A stretch of DNA of 64,000 bases from a virus. Under the pieces are notes generated by a model. The model had not been told where the DNA came from. It was given only the letters and a program-made list of their open reading frames with translations, and made no database searches. Of this stretch, positions 7,357 to 15,397 are shown piece by piece (position 1 is the stretch's first letter; each line of letters starts with the position of its first letter). Location: positions 124,001-188,000 of the IMG/VR virus record IMGVR_UViG_3300031957_002643, one strand, 5' to 3'. The translations under genes were made by a program, and so were the position numbers.

Positions 7357-8559
7357 TCAGTTCTTAGGATTTAGATGTCTCGACAGCCATGATCCCGCAT
7401 TATTGATGTTCTGTGTCATAGTATCTCTGACATTCTGAATTGTTTCAGCAGAACCAAACGGATCATAGTTTTTCAGATTACCTAGTTGGCCACCGGCTTC
7501 TCCGAGCAATGGAAGAAGATCAGTGAACCTTCCCTGATCAATTGCCTGTTCAATCAATCGAATATTGGTAATGACATTTCTGATGTTCTGAATTGGTGTG
7601 CCAGAAGCAACAGTCTCGAATACGTTTCGTCTGAGATCATCCAGATTGAGTTCTCCACCTTGAATGGAATTCTGGACTGCCTGAATGAGTTCACCGGGCG
7701 TTACACCAATCCCATTCAGAAAATCATTTACACTGTCTGGAAGAATGCTATCGAATTTTTTCAATACCTTTTCATCATAATTGACACGTCTGGTATCTTC
7801 AATGACCGCTTTGTTCAGTGCAGTCTCAAACAGACCATCAGTATTGTGCAGTTCTTGACTATTATTATATTCATATGTGTCAAAATACTTGTATGCAAGA
7901 GTAATACTTATCTCCTGCATTCCAGACCCATCAGTATAGTCTAGAGTTACATTATCAACGGTCTTGATGATTGGGTCATATAGCTTGTACACTTGAACAG
8001 CATCGGGATCAGTTCCAAGATCGATCAATTTGATATGAGATAGGTATTTTGCCGTAGACACGTCATTTAGTCGAAGCCCCCAACTATATTCGGATGGGTT
8101 CTGTGAAATGCCTTCTGCTAATGATTGGTTCTGAAGGTTACTAGCAGTGCTGATATTATCGCCTTCAATATTGGCATCCGCAGTGCCATAATTTTGAGAA
8201 TGGTAGTGATCTCTGTACCCATTGATAAGACTGCGAGCTTGTGATCTGGAATCGTCGTATAACGTCAATTGGACATCAACGTATTCCTTCTTCGTCTTCA
8301 GATGATATTGAGTGTTGTATGATCTCAGTGTTTCAGTGTTGAAGGCAAATCCCGGTTTTGTGAATGATTTCACAAAGATAGAATTGCCACGGTTGAATTT
8401 TTTATCTAGGACTTCTGCGTTTTCCAGATTGCCATTGAAACCAAATTCAACAAAGAACGTAAAATTGGGGCGAGGCACCGATGGTCTCGCCTGAGAACTA
8501 CCATCGAAGCCTCGCAATTCATATGCGTAATTTTGAAATAGGTGTTTATCCGTAGTCAC
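7357..8559 (-). CDS. Tail-tube-fold baseplate protein (tube initiator candidate)
   Basis: 400 residues with a GTG start. The first 250 residues have the pattern of tube-fold proteins: FFVEFGF, VKSFTKPGFAFNTETL, a strand with VDVQLTLYDD, then YDPIIKTVDNVTLDYTDGSGMQEISITLAYKY. The last 150 residues are helical and glycine-rich. Its place directly after two gp19-like tube genes, with only 21 nt between, suggests a gp54/gp48-like protein that nucleates the tube on the baseplate. The assignment rests on pattern and context. Confidence 0.6.
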   Translation of the reverse strand: MTTDKHLFQNYAYELRGFDGSSQARPSVPRPNFTFFVEFGFNGNLENAEVLDKKFNRGNSIFVKSFTKPGFAFNTETLRSYNTQYHLKTKKEYVDVQLTLYDDSRSQARSLINGYRDHYHSQNYGTADANIEGDNISTASNLQNQSLAEGISQNPSEYSWGLRLNDVSTAKYLSHIKLIDLGTDPDAVQVYKLYDPIIKTVDNVTLDYTDGSGMQEISITLAYKYFDTYEYNNSQELHNTDGLFETALNKAVIEDTRRVNYDEKVLKKFDSILPDSVNDFLNGIGVTPGELIQAVQNSIQGGELNLDDLRRNVFETVASGTPIQNIRNVITNIRLIEQAIDQGRFTDLLPLLGEAGGQLGNLKNYDPFGSAETIQNVRDTMTQNINNAGSWLSRHLNPKN

Positions 8560-8576
8560 GTCTTATACCTCTGCCG

Positions 8577-8584
8577 GTATTTAG
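8577..8584 (-). promoter_or_regulatory. Late promoter variant CTAAATAC
   Basis: Minus-strand CTAAATAC 17 nt before the GTG at 8559; it overlaps the end of the upstream tube gene. Confidence 0.45.
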
Positions 8585-9246
8585 ACGTTACCGTTGCCAC
8601 CGATACCAGTTGAACTATTACCGAATAGACCTTCGATCTCAGGTGCGTGATCGTAATCGCCAAGCATGTTGCCGTTTTCGTCATAAACCGTGCAGTTATC
8701 GAAACGAAGGGTCAATGAAAGTTCTGTTGGATCAGCACTTTCATATTGCATCTCGGAAATTTCTTCACCTGTGATCTGACAACCGACAAGACACCACTTT
8801 TGAAGAATGTTAGGGTCTTGTGCAGACTGTCCAGCAGAAGCACCACCAGCAAGGACATCAATATCCAATTCGAACTTGTAATTCTCACCAGCACGAGATG
8901 CGGTTTGATCAAAGAAGTTGAATTGCTTAGAACGCTGCTTCTGAATCTTTTCAAGAACAGTGTTATCGATGTCTTCATGGAAACGAACAGTGATGTCATT
9001 CCACTCTGGACGGGTTTGTGCATAAACAATCGAATTGTAGCTGTATAGTGTTGCAGTTTCGAATGATGCAGTTGGTCGTGTAATAGCTTTAATCGCTCTG
9101 GTCAAATCATATGGTGCGGTATCACCCGGTGCACCAAAGTTGTTAAAGACAACACGGAAACGGTTTGTTAGAACCGGCTGTAGAACTGGTGATCTTTCAC
9201 CGTTCATTCCCGGCACACCAAAATTTTGTAATGAATTAACGCTCAT
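8581..9246 (-). CDS. 19: Tail tube protein, T4 gp19-like (major candidate)
   Basis: 221 residues. SLQNFGVPG, VLQPVLTNRFRVVFNNFG, TRPTASFET, WNDITVRFHED and a C-terminal LTLRFDN...YDENG region follow the gp19 tube family of T4-type phages. It polymerises into the inner tube under the sheath. Compared with the paralogue at 9276-9800 it is longer and richer at its C-terminus, so it is the likelier major tube subunit. Late promoter CTAAATAC (9272-9279) precedes it. Confidence 0.85.
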   Translation of the reverse strand: MSVNSLQNFGVPGMNGERSPVLQPVLTNRFRVVFNNFGAPGDTAPYDLTRAIKAITRPTASFETATLYSYNSIVYAQTRPEWNDITVRFHEDIDNTVLEKIQKQRSKQFNFFDQTASRAGENYKFELDIDVLAGGASAGQSAQDPNILQKWCLVGCQITGEEISEMQYESADPTELSLTLRFDNCTVYDENGNMLGDYDHAPEIEGLFGNSSTGIGGNGNV

Positions 9247-9271
9247 GAGTTTTCCCTTTAAAACTACACAA

Positions 9272-9279
9272 GTATTTAG
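9272..9279 (-). promoter_or_regulatory. Late promoter variant CTAAATAC
   Basis: Minus strand, 25 nt before the ATG at 9246. Confidence 0.45.
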
Positions 9280-9800
9280 GGCAACGGATCAAGGCACTTG
9301 TCATATATCTTGACATCATGAACTAATAATTTCAAAATACCTTTACACGAATGGGCAAATTCATAGTCTAGATCGCTTGGAATATACTCTTTGGTACTAC
9401 AATTGATTAAAAAATGTGTGTAACCATTCTTTTCGTCGCCAACATATAGTGATAATTCAAATGGAACAGATTTTTGATTATGAATGGCATTCAATACTAT
9501 ATTACTAGTATCTTCGATCATTTTTATAACGATATCATTCCATTTCATTCCTGCGGTTTCGTATACTGTATTTGCATTTTCATCTGTTTTTTCAACCATA
9601 TCAAACGATGCAGTTGGCCGAGTTACGCTTAATACGCATGCTGATAAAGCATTTTTTACTTTTGATTTGATTTCTTCATCCAAACAACCATTTACACCAA
9701 AATTATTAAATGATACTTTGAATTGATTTTTATATGTTGGCTGAAGGATAGGCGTTCTTATGTTCGGAACTCCAAATTCTTTCAATGATGAATCTGTCAT
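9276..9800 (-). CDS. Second tail tube paralogue, gp19-like
   Basis: 174 residues. It shares SLKEFGVPN, ILQPTYKNQFKVSFNNFG, VTRPTASFD and WNDIVIKMIED with the neighbour at 8581-9246, so the pair arose by duplication. It is shorter, more charged and has an extra cysteine-containing insertion (GCLDEE). It may be a minor tube or capping subunit. Base composition is more AT-rich than its neighbour. Its own late box (GCTAAATATC) lies at 9816-9823. Confidence 0.8.
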   Translation of the reverse strand: MTDSSLKEFGVPNIRTPILQPTYKNQFKVSFNNFGVNGCLDEEIKSKVKNALSACVLSVTRPTASFDMVEKTDENANTVYETAGMKWNDIVIKMIEDTSNIVLNAIHNQKSVPFELSLYVGDEKNGYTHFLINCSTKEYIPSDLDYEFAHSCKGILKLLVHDVKIYDKCLDPLP

Positions 9801-9815
9801 GCTTTCCTCTTTTCG

Positions 9816-9823
9816 ATATTTAG
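9816..9823 (-). promoter_or_regulatory. Late promoter variant CTAAATAT
   Basis: Minus strand, 15 nt before the ATG at 9800. Confidence 0.45.
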
Positions 9824-9868
9824 CTATTTACACTGATCTGATTTTGTACTATAAGTAAAAATACGCAT

Positions 9869-9943
9869 GGTCGCGTAGCTCAGTGGGAGAGCACTTCGTT
9901 GACATCGAAGGGGTCGCTGGTTCAATCCCAGCCGTGACTACCA
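9869..9943 (+). tRNA. tRNA-Val (GAC)
   Basis: Full cloverleaf; anticodon loop TTGACAT on a CTTCG/CGAAG stem; GGTCGCG pairs with CGTGACT; ACCA encoded. Confidence 0.9.
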
Positions 9944-9944
9944 T

Positions 9945-10019
9945 GGTCCTCGCGCCAGATGGGAAGGCATCGGCTTTACACGCCGACATGACTTGGTTCG
10001 ATTCCAAGGAGGACTACCA
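9945..10019 (+). tRNA. tRNA-Val (TAC)
   Basis: Anticodon loop TTTACAC on TCGGC/GCCGA; GGTCCTC pairs with GAGGACT; ACCA encoded. It is separated from the previous tRNA by one base. The HNH gene at 10080 follows it. Confidence 0.9.
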
Positions 10020-10079
10020 AATCTTTTCACAAGTTTGAACTCTGTACTAAATACAATCATATTAATGGTTGTAGGTTCA

Positions 10080-10613
10080 ATGTATATTTCAATGTCAGAA
10101 TATTTAAAGAAATCTAGGTGTTCGCGCCTTTCTCATATAAACTTGTCCGAACCATGTATGGAAATTGGGCATTATCACAATATGGAATTAAGAGTGTATC
10201 TGGCGCATGAGCTTAAAGTGATGCTGCCAGATGAAAGATATCAAGCATATGTCTGCCATGCTTGTAATAATGAAAAATGTTCGAACAAGCATCACATTTA
10301 TTGGGGAACTGCTAAAGATAACCATTTAGATAAAGTTGAAAATGGCACATATAAAACAATATACGAATACAGTGTAGAAAAATATGGAGAAGAAGAATTC
10401 CGTCTGATGTGTTTAGATTATGCAAGTAAGGGCGGAAAAGCTGGTGGGGGACATAACAAGTTATCTAAGGAGGAAATCACAAAAAGAACGAAAGACGTTC
10501 AACGCGAGCCAATCATTAGAGGCCGAATCAAAAGACTTGCTGATAAATGGGATGTTTCGCATTCTCAAGTCCGTAGATTTATTAAAAAATACGTTGACGT
10601 TAATATCAAATGA
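10080..10613 (+). CDS. HNH endonuclease next to tRNA-Val
   Basis: 177 residues from the ATG at 10080; the upstream part of the frame lies in tRNA sequence. The core has CHACNNEKCSNKHHIYWGTAKDNHLDK, an HNH nuclease of the homing type (the HHIYWGT..N motif). A basic C-terminal region (VSHSQVRRFIKKY) is a likely DNA-binding helix-turn-helix. One of four homing-type endonucleases in this window that flank tRNA genes. A late-like box CTAAATAC lies about 30 nt upstream. Confidence 0.8.
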   Translation: MYISMSEYLKKSRCSRLSHINLSEPCMEIGHYHNMELRVYLAHELKVMLPDERYQAYVCHACNNEKCSNKHHIYWGTAKDNHLDKVENGTYKTIYEYSVEKYGEEEFRLMCLDYASKGGKAGGGHNKLSKEEITKRTKDVQREPIIRGRIKRLADKWDVSHSQVRRFIKKYVDVNIK

Positions 10614-10652
10614 TTGCTACATTTTATTTTCGAATAGAAGGAGTTATCAGCG

Positions 10653-10835
10653 ATGAGTGCTTATTCAACACTGACCGTTTCCAGATCAGCAGCGCTAAAA
10701 GCGCTAAACAAGAATTTCACCAATGAAGAATTAGGCGATCTTTTAGATGTGGTTCTAAAAGATCGCCTATATAATGCTATCGTTGTGAATGACGGATCGG
10801 ACCAAGCGGTTGACGATCACGTTATTGATGATTAG
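10653..10835 (+). CDS. Hypothetical protein, 60 aa
   Basis: Small acidic protein with GAAGGAG at good spacing before the ATG. No domain recognised. It overlaps the convergent Tad2-like gene by 4 nt. Confidence 0.6.
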   Translation: MSAYSTLTVSRSAALKALNKNFTNEELGDLLDVVLKDRLYNAIVVNDGSDQAVDDHVIDD

Positions 10836-11104
10836 CGTTCAACTTCGACTTCATACCAATCATCAGCAAACACATCTGGTTGAGCAATAGTCCAGACAGT
10901 GATTGAACCATCAACCATCTTCATATCAAGGTGTGGTTGATATTGAACTTCGGTTCCTTCACCAAGAATACTGAGTAGTGGTTCGCGGTTCACATTGAAT
11001 TGCGAACCATTCACCATGAACACAAACATGTTCTTACCATTCCAGCCTTCTCTGGCTAAACGCTTTCCTTGCTTAAGCAAAGCAAGTGCATCTGAAAAAT
11101 TCAT
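10832..11104 (-). CDS. DUF2829 / Tad2-like protein
   Basis: 90 residues with the family pattern: MNFSDALALLKQGKRLAREGWNGKNMFVFMV at the start and WTIAQPDVFADDWYEVE at the end. The phage anti-Thoeris protein Tad2 belongs to DUF2829 and acts as a sponge for the cyclic ADP-ribose-type signal made by ThsB. The same activity here is inference. It is translationally coupled (ATGA) to the upstream gene at 11101-11355 in an early operon. Confidence 0.8.
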   Translation of the reverse strand: MNFSDALALLKQGKRLAREGWNGKNMFVFMVNGSQFNVNREPLLSILGEGTEVQYQPHLDMKMVDGSITVWTIAQPDVFADDWYEVEVER

Positions 11105-11355
11105 GATTTCGTTTTCTCCATTTTTTCCATTGCGCCTCTGATCACTGCCAATTCCACTGAGTATTCTTCAGCGATTTCTTCTTGTATTTTGTTCCGAAGT
11201 GGGATGACCCGTTCTTCGACTCGGTTTTTGATCTCAGATTCAACTTCTCTTTTTCGTTTTTCTAATCGAAAGTATTCAGGTGGAGTGCAGCTTTCACAAT
11301 GCCCAAAGTCAATTCCACCATATACGCCACAATTCTTACAATCGTAATGAGCCAT
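11101..11355 (-). CDS. Small zinc-ribbon and coiled-coil protein
   Basis: 84 residues. CKNCGVYGGIDFGHCESC at residues 5-22 gives a C-x2-C...C-x2-C zinc ribbon. The rest is a charged helix, probably a coiled coil. It overlaps both neighbours by 1-4 nt. Function unknown. Confidence 0.7.
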   Translation of the reverse strand: MAHYDCKNCGVYGGIDFGHCESCTPPEYFRLEKRKREVESEIKNRVEERVIPLRNKIQEEIAEEYSVELAVIRGAMEKMEKTKS

Positions 11356-11768
11356 TAGATTTTCTTACCGCCTTCTTTCATGCGATTTTCAATCTTGTGA
11401 TCAGCTCTGTTCTGATTGAATAAAAGTTTTTCGACGAAGGCACCACCAACATCAAGACCAAATCCACCTGCATAATCAAAAATTCTGATCAATGCATCCG
11501 CTAGTTCTACTTCTTCAGCTTTGCGATGGGTTAGTTTGTCATCTGGAATATCTTTACGGACACCTTCTAATGCTTCTGAGATTTCAGAGTGAATAAGCGC
11601 GATCATCTCACCCTTATTACGTTCGAGCGGTTCACCCGTACTCAAATTGGTCCACCAGCCCGCTTTGGCTGAAAGGCCATAACAAAGATCGGATAGACGA
11701 TTAATATCTTCCGCATAATTTTGGCGGATTTCGGTATCCTCTGGAATCGGTTTGTTTGATGTGCTCAT
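11355..11768 (-). CDS. MazG-like nucleotide pyrophosphohydrolase
   Basis: 137 residues. The MazG-type signatures EMIALIHSEISEALEGVRK (E-x3-E type metal ligands) and EVELADALIRIFDYAG are both present. Such phage enzymes hydrolyse (d)NTPs, and some act on alarmone-related nucleotides. First gene of a tight three-gene operon with the zinc-ribbon and Tad2-like genes. Confidence 0.8.
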   Translation of the reverse strand: MSTSNKPIPEDTEIRQNYAEDINRLSDLCYGLSAKAGWWTNLSTGEPLERNKGEMIALIHSEISEALEGVRKDIPDDKLTHRKAEEVELADALIRIFDYAGGFGLDVGGAFVEKLLFNQNRADHKIENRMKEGGKKI

Positions 11769-11809
11769 AAGTGTTTTCTCCTATGAGCACATAATAGGAC
11801 ATGCGAGAC

Positions 11810-12136
11810 TTAATCGTATGCCGGAAGTTCTTCACCGGTTCGCAAAGCACGACACAACACATTTTGTGTCTGATCCATTGGAAGGCGGCGGGTCATCGTA
11901 TTTTTAGCAACCCATACATAATGCTCACCACCATTAGCAGCGTAGCTTTGATTTGCAGTCCAATACAGAGTATCATCGCCAATCATTCTACAAATAGAAT
12001 ATCCGCTATATTCTCGCGGTGGACGGTTCAACCATACACCCCATACGACAATCACGAGAGAAATTAATGAAATAACAATCAACCAACCAGTGACCGCTGT
12101 GAGATCGCCATCTCGATCAATGAAAATATCCTTCAT
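11810..12136 (-). CDS. Single-pass membrane protein
   Basis: 108 residues. One transmembrane segment (about residues 17-36: GWLIVISLISLVIVVWGVW). A polar domain with CRMIGDDTLYWTANQSY follows. It resembles the neighbour at 12136-12546 in plan (N-terminal helix, PPR segment, then C-x(n)-D-T-[LI]-x-W-T-A), so the two look like diverged duplicates. Function unknown. Confidence 0.75.
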   Translation of the reverse strand: MKDIFIDRDGDLTAVTGWLIVISLISLVIVVWGVWLNRPPREYSGYSICRMIGDDTLYWTANQSYAANGGEHYVWVAKNTMTRRLPMDQTQNVLCRALRTGEELPAYD

Positions 12137-12546
12137 TATTCCTCTCCGATTGTATCGATTTGACGGATTTCGAGCGGATTACAACGAACGGACTTCATAC
12201 GGCTTTCCGTTTGATAACCGGTCACGATGCCATGATAACGCCATTCGTATCCGACAATCGGCAAATCTTGGGTTTCTTCCGTCATCGGAGTCAATTCATC
12301 ATCATTTCTTCGTTCCTGATCCGCATGGACGAGACGAATGGTTTCGTCCGCTGTCCAAGTTATAGTGTCATAACGACACTCCACATATGACGTATATTGC
12401 ATAGGTGGTGCTAGGGGACGAGGAGGACTATTTCGATCCACATAATAGAAACTCAAAGCAATTACTGCAACCAGAGCCACAACAGTTTCCACAATCATCC
12501 ACCACCCAAGAGTGGTAACTTCACGGTATTGCTGATTATAAAACAT
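12136..12546 (-). CDS. Single-pass membrane protein, paralogue of the next gene
   Basis: 136 residues. A transmembrane segment spans about residues 15-37 (MIVETVVALVAVIALSFYYV), followed by PPRPLAPP and a domain with VECRYDTITWTADET, matching the CRMIGDDTLYWTANQ of the downstream gene. It is probably an inner-membrane protein with its domain facing the periplasm or cytoplasm; topology is not clear. Confidence 0.75.
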   Translation of the reverse strand: MFYNQQYREVTTLGWWMIVETVVALVAVIALSFYYVDRNSPPRPLAPPMQYTSYVECRYDTITWTADETIRLVHADQERRNDDELTPMTEETQDLPIVGYEWRYHGIVTGYQTESRMKSVRCNPLEIRQIDTIGEE

Positions 12547-12578
12547 AATTCAATTGTGTCCTGTGTTGTTGATTACAC

Positions 12579-12605
12579 AGTATACTAATTATTTTCAATT
12601 GTCAA
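12579..12605 (-). promoter_or_regulatory. Early promoter of the membrane-protein pair
   Basis: TTGACA (12600-12605) and TATACT (12579-12584) on the minus strand; spacing is only 15 nt, 17 nt if TACTGT is taken. Confidence 0.55.
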
Positions 12606-12613
12606 GAAGAAAA

Positions 12614-12689
12614 TGGTGGAGGTGAACGGGTTCGAACCGATGACCTTCTGCTTGCAAAGCAGATGCTCTCCCAACTGAGCTACACCCCC
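12614..12689 (-). tRNA. tRNA-Ala (TGC)
   Basis: Anticodon loop TTTGCAA on TCTGC/GCAGA; acceptor GGGGGTG/CACCTCC with the G3-U70 alanine identity pair; ACCA encoded. Confidence 0.9.
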
Positions 12690-12701
12690 ATTTTGTTGTT
12701 T

Positions 12702-12779
12702 TGGTGGAGACGGTGCGGAATCGAACCCACCTCATTCTGCTTGCAAAGCAAAATCGCCACCCTTGGTACATGCGCCCCC
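12702..12779 (-). tRNA. Aberrant tRNA-Ala (TGC)-like gene
   Basis: The anticodon arm nearly copies the neighbouring tRNA-Ala. Acceptor GGGGGCG/CGTCTCC keeps G3-U70 and ACCA is encoded. The invariant U8 is missing and the D-arm is irregular (CATGTACCAAGGGTGG). It is either a degenerate duplicate or a tRNA with an unusual fold. Confidence 0.65.
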
Positions 12780-12811
12780 AAAAACAACGGGTATGACTTA
12801 CTTATAGTACA

Positions 12812-13027
12812 TCATCGATCCGTTGTAAAGCGGGTATATGAAGAAATAATTTCGGAATACATTTCGTCACATAATGCCTGTGCGTAAGTCCTGACCGCCT
12901 CATCAAACATCTTCTCGCCATTTTGAATGTCGTTGGACATTGATACACTCATTAGCTTATGGTCACCCATGTAAACTTGAAATACAGTCTCACCCTCATT
13001 TGCCGAAAATTTACCCTTAATCAACAT
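12812..13027 (-). CDS. Hypothetical protein, 71 aa
   Basis: Starts at an ATG at 13027 (MLIKGKF) rather than an upstream ATG inside the promoter region. It has a beta-rich N-terminus (ETVFQVYMGDHKLMSVSM) and a helical C-terminus. Divergent from the gene at 13095. No family recognised. Confidence 0.6.
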   Translation of the reverse strand: MLIKGKFSANEGETVFQVYMGDHKLMSVSMSNDIQNGEKMFDEAVRTYAQALCDEMYSEIISSYTRFTTDR

Positions 13028-13094
13028 ACTGAAATATCCACTTGACATATGTTATAAATTAGATATCGTGTTCATAAGCAAACGGAGACCCCGA

Positions 13095-13262
13095 ATGTCT
13101 AAGAACAAAAAACTCACCGGTATCATTTGGCTGTACGACGATGGATCGCATGCGTTTGAAGAAGTCAAAGCACCAAAGAAAACCGATAAGGTTTCTACCT
13201 CTTTGGTTCAATGGATTAAGACCAACATTCAAAGAGGCATAAAATTCAAAGCGCCTGATTAA
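13095..13262 (+). CDS. Small basic hypothetical protein
   Basis: 55 residues from the ATG at 13095 behind CGGAGA. A TTGACA box lies about 55 nt upstream. The protein is lysine-rich, with an IIWLYDDGSHAFEEV beta segment and a helical C-terminus. Function unknown. Confidence 0.65.
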   Translation: MSKNKKLTGIIWLYDDGSHAFEEVKAPKKTDKVSTSLVQWIKTNIQRGIKFKAPD

Positions 13263-13570
13263 TCGTTTTCAGGCGGATGGAATTCGGCATTCTCGCGTCT
13301 ACTAGATACACAATTCCATCCGTATCCTCGAAGAATAAATTCTTCTCGAAAATACCCGTCAGGAGTATAAACATCCCGAATGGTCATGACTCCTGTATCA
13401 AGATCAACTTCAATATCATTATCACTATAGATCATAACTCCGATTGGCGAGTCGGAAGCATGACACATATGAATCCATTGAAAATCTTCTGGCGAGACAG
13501 TTCCGTCAATATTATTTCCAAACGATGGTGGCTGGATCGTTAGAGCCAGCGCAAGAACAGGTGCTAACAT
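13259..13570 (-). CDS. Exported hypothetical protein
   Basis: 103 residues with a strong AAGGAG site. The N-terminus MLAPVLALALTIQPPSFG looks like a signal peptide with very little charged n-region. The mature part has two cysteines (HMCHASD, WNCVSSRR) that could form a disulphide in the periplasm. Function unknown. Confidence 0.7.
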   Translation of the reverse strand: MLAPVLALALTIQPPSFGNNIDGTVSPEDFQWIHMCHASDSPIGVMIYSDNDIEVDLDTGVMTIRDVYTPDGYFREEFILRGYGWNCVSSRRENAEFHPPEND

Positions 13571-13592
13571 AATATATTCTCCTTGAGAATAC

Positions 13593-14195
13593 TTATGCTC
13601 TCATTCTAAATTCTGCATCCGATTTACATTCAGATTTCAGCTTGTCCAGCCATGCATGATTCTTGATTTTGGTCATCTTCAATTGTTTCTTGACCAATGC
13701 TTTACCAACGATGCCCTCAAAAGACATACCTTCGAATTCGCCAGTATTGACCTGCCGAACAACTTCTTCGGTGATATTCATGGTTCCAAGATATTCAGTA
13801 ATATGAAGATCGCCAAACAGCTTCAAGAAATCATTTGGTCCGAGAATACCTTTTTTATACGGGTTTACATCAAACAGGACGACATCTTTCACATCATCCT
13901 CTTCATGGTTCCCGGCAAAGCTATTCGGACCAAGGTATTCCATGAAACAGGTCGCACTATCATACCGCTGGTCACGATAGATACGTTCAAGATCATCAGA
14001 ATATTTCCCCATGAACAGATCGATAGCCGGGAAAAACGGATTGCCTTCTCCCAGTAGTTGGGTTCGGGTTCCAAATTTGTAGAACCCGTTCTTTCGAGAC
14101 CATTCGACTCGAATATTGGAACCGTCCAATTTTTCAAAGATATAATAGGGCTGGCCCTTAATGATATCTTTTGGAATACTAGGATACGTTTTCAT
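13593..14195 (-). CDS. RNA ligase, compact nucleotidyltransferase
   Basis: 200 residues. It carries the adenylation motifs in order: motif I EKLDGSNIRVEW (Lys about residue 22), FMEYLGPNSFAG (III/IIIa region), EGIVGKA (IV) and KMTKIKNHAW (V). The size is that of a catalytic domain only, without a C-terminal accessory domain. By motif it is nearest to Rnl2-type ligases, which seal nicks in RNA. One of three RNA ligases in the window. It is followed closely by no other repair gene; its upstream partner at 14198 is unrecognised. Confidence 0.8.
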   Translation of the reverse strand: MKTYPSIPKDIIKGQPYYIFEKLDGSNIRVEWSRKNGFYKFGTRTQLLGEGNPFFPAIDLFMGKYSDDLERIYRDQRYDSATCFMEYLGPNSFAGNHEEDDVKDVVLFDVNPYKKGILGPNDFLKLFGDLHITEYLGTMNITEEVVRQVNTGEFEGMSFEGIVGKALVKKQLKMTKIKNHAWLDKLKSECKSDAEFRMRA

Positions 14196-14197
14196 TC

Positions 14198-14488
14198 TTA
14201 AGTGTTTTCCATATCAACACCGGCATTACGAAGAGCATACCAAAGATGTTCGCGCGGTGCAGTGTCCATTCGGGACATATCTTCATGATACTTGATTGTG
14301 AACTCGCCAGCCTTTTTCAAATTGTCAAGAGTTCGAAGTTGAGAACTGAAATCTGAATACACAAGGGCCAGCATGCCCATATCGAGTTCTTCTTCACCCG
14401 TTTTACCAGACCAACGAGCAACATTTTCTTTCATGGCCGAAGTCAGATCGAGCATGGCAGCGGCAATTTGTTGATCAGTAATTTGCAT
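14198..14488 (-). CDS. Hypothetical helical protein, 96 aa
   Basis: First gene of the operon that includes the RNA ligase, two bases upstream of it. All-helical, with acidic middle (GKTGEEELDMGML). Early promoter at 14515-14542. No family recognised. Confidence 0.7.
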   Translation of the reverse strand: MQITDQQIAAAMLDLTSAMKENVARWSGKTGEEELDMGMLALVYSDFSSQLRTLDNLKKAGEFTIKYHEDMSRMDTAPREHLWYALRNAGVDMENT

Positions 14489-14514
14489 AACACAATATCC
14501 TTTGTTGAGTGACT

Positions 14515-14542
14515 AGTATACACCCAACGAATATAAAGTCAA
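14515..14542 (-). promoter_or_regulatory. Early promoter of the RNA ligase operon
   Basis: TTGACT (14537-14542), 16 nt, TATACT (14515-14520). Near-palindromic arms GTTGGGTG and CACTCAAC flank the -10 box. Confidence 0.75.
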
Positions 14543-14558
14543 GCTATATTTTGAGAAT

Positions 14559-14634
14559 TGGCAGGGGCATCAGGACTCGAACCCGAAGTTTCTGTTTTGG
14601 AGACAGACGTGTTAGCCATTAACACTATACCCCT
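14559..14634 (-). tRNA. tRNA-Trp (CCA)
   Basis: Anticodon loop CTCCAAA on TCTGT/ACAGA; AGGGGTA pairs with TGCCCCT; G73 and CCA encoded. Its first ten bases are also the last codons and stop of the HNH gene at 14625-15092. Confidence 0.9.
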
Positions 14635-15092
14635 ACATTTTTACCACAATATGTGGCCGTTTGTGAATGACAATTAGGACATAATAAGCGCAAGTTGTCA
14701 ACCCTATGATCATTACTTATACCATTTATGTGATCAATTTGCAACGACAGGGGCTTTTCATTCCATGTTTCTCCTTGGCCGCATTCATAACATTGGTATT
14801 TTAGTATGTTTTCATTTACTAGACGATTTTTTAAACTTCTCATATTTTTATATGTTGAGTTTTCAACTAACACTTCTTCTAGTGGGAGTCTTCGTTTTTC
14901 TATCCCTCGATTCCGTAAATACACAATGGACGCGAAATGAGAAGTATCAAGACGCAAATCTAATATCCTCTCTTTGATCCGTCTATGATTATATGATCCG
15001 CCTGTGCTTTTTTTAAAATGTCGTAGTACATCCGAAACACATTGACTATCTTTTACTGCTAATTTAAAATCTTCATCACTTTCGTAATTCAT
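14625..15092 (-). CDS. HNH endonuclease ending inside tRNA-Trp
   Basis: 155 residues from the ATG at 15092. The C-terminus has CYECGQGETWN...LQIDHINGISNDHRVDNLRLLCPNCHSQT, a complete HNH site with two CxxC zinc pairs. A region LVENSTYKNMRSLKNRLVNENIL recurs almost unchanged in the HNH protein at 60017-60514, so the two are close relatives. The stop codon TAG is formed by bases 8-10 of tRNA-Trp. Likely a free-standing homing endonuclease targeting a tRNA locus. Confidence 0.85.
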   Translation of the reverse strand: MNYESDEDFKLAVKDSQCVSDVLRHFKKSTGGSYNHRRIKERILDLRLDTSHFASIVYLRNRGIEKRRLPLEEVLVENSTYKNMRSLKNRLVNENILKYQCYECGQGETWNEKPLSLQIDHINGISNDHRVDNLRLLCPNCHSQTATYCGKNVGV

Positions 15093-15292
15093 AATCACCT
15101 ACAATACAATGGCCGATTTGGCCACTGTAATGTATTTACAGAAACCTTCTAAAACTATGTAACCGGGTGTCAACAGGGGATTTGGAAATAAATGTTCCCC
15201 CGTTTTTGCATAGCCATTGTGCGATTCTGCTTATCGACATTCGATAAATGATATGTAAATACATGTGTCGAAGGATCGATAAGGAGAAAGCT

Positions 15293-15397
15293 ATGAACTT
15301 CATCAAAGAAAACATCAACACCATGGTCATGACTGTCATGTATGTCGTAATGATCGGTAGTGCCGCTGTTGTTATGGGTCAAGCGTTGGTCGCTTAA
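15293..15397 (+). CDS. Membrane mini-protein, 34 aa
   Basis: ATG behind AAGGAG. The sequence MNFIKENINTMVMTVMYVVM then IGSAAVVMGQALVA gives one transmembrane helix and almost no soluble part. It is isolated between the HNH gene and the sheath gene and is followed by a terminator. Its small size and strong ribosome site suggest a real membrane-acting peptide of unknown role. Confidence 0.6.
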   Translation: MNFIKENINTMVMTVMYVVMIGSAAVVMGQALVA

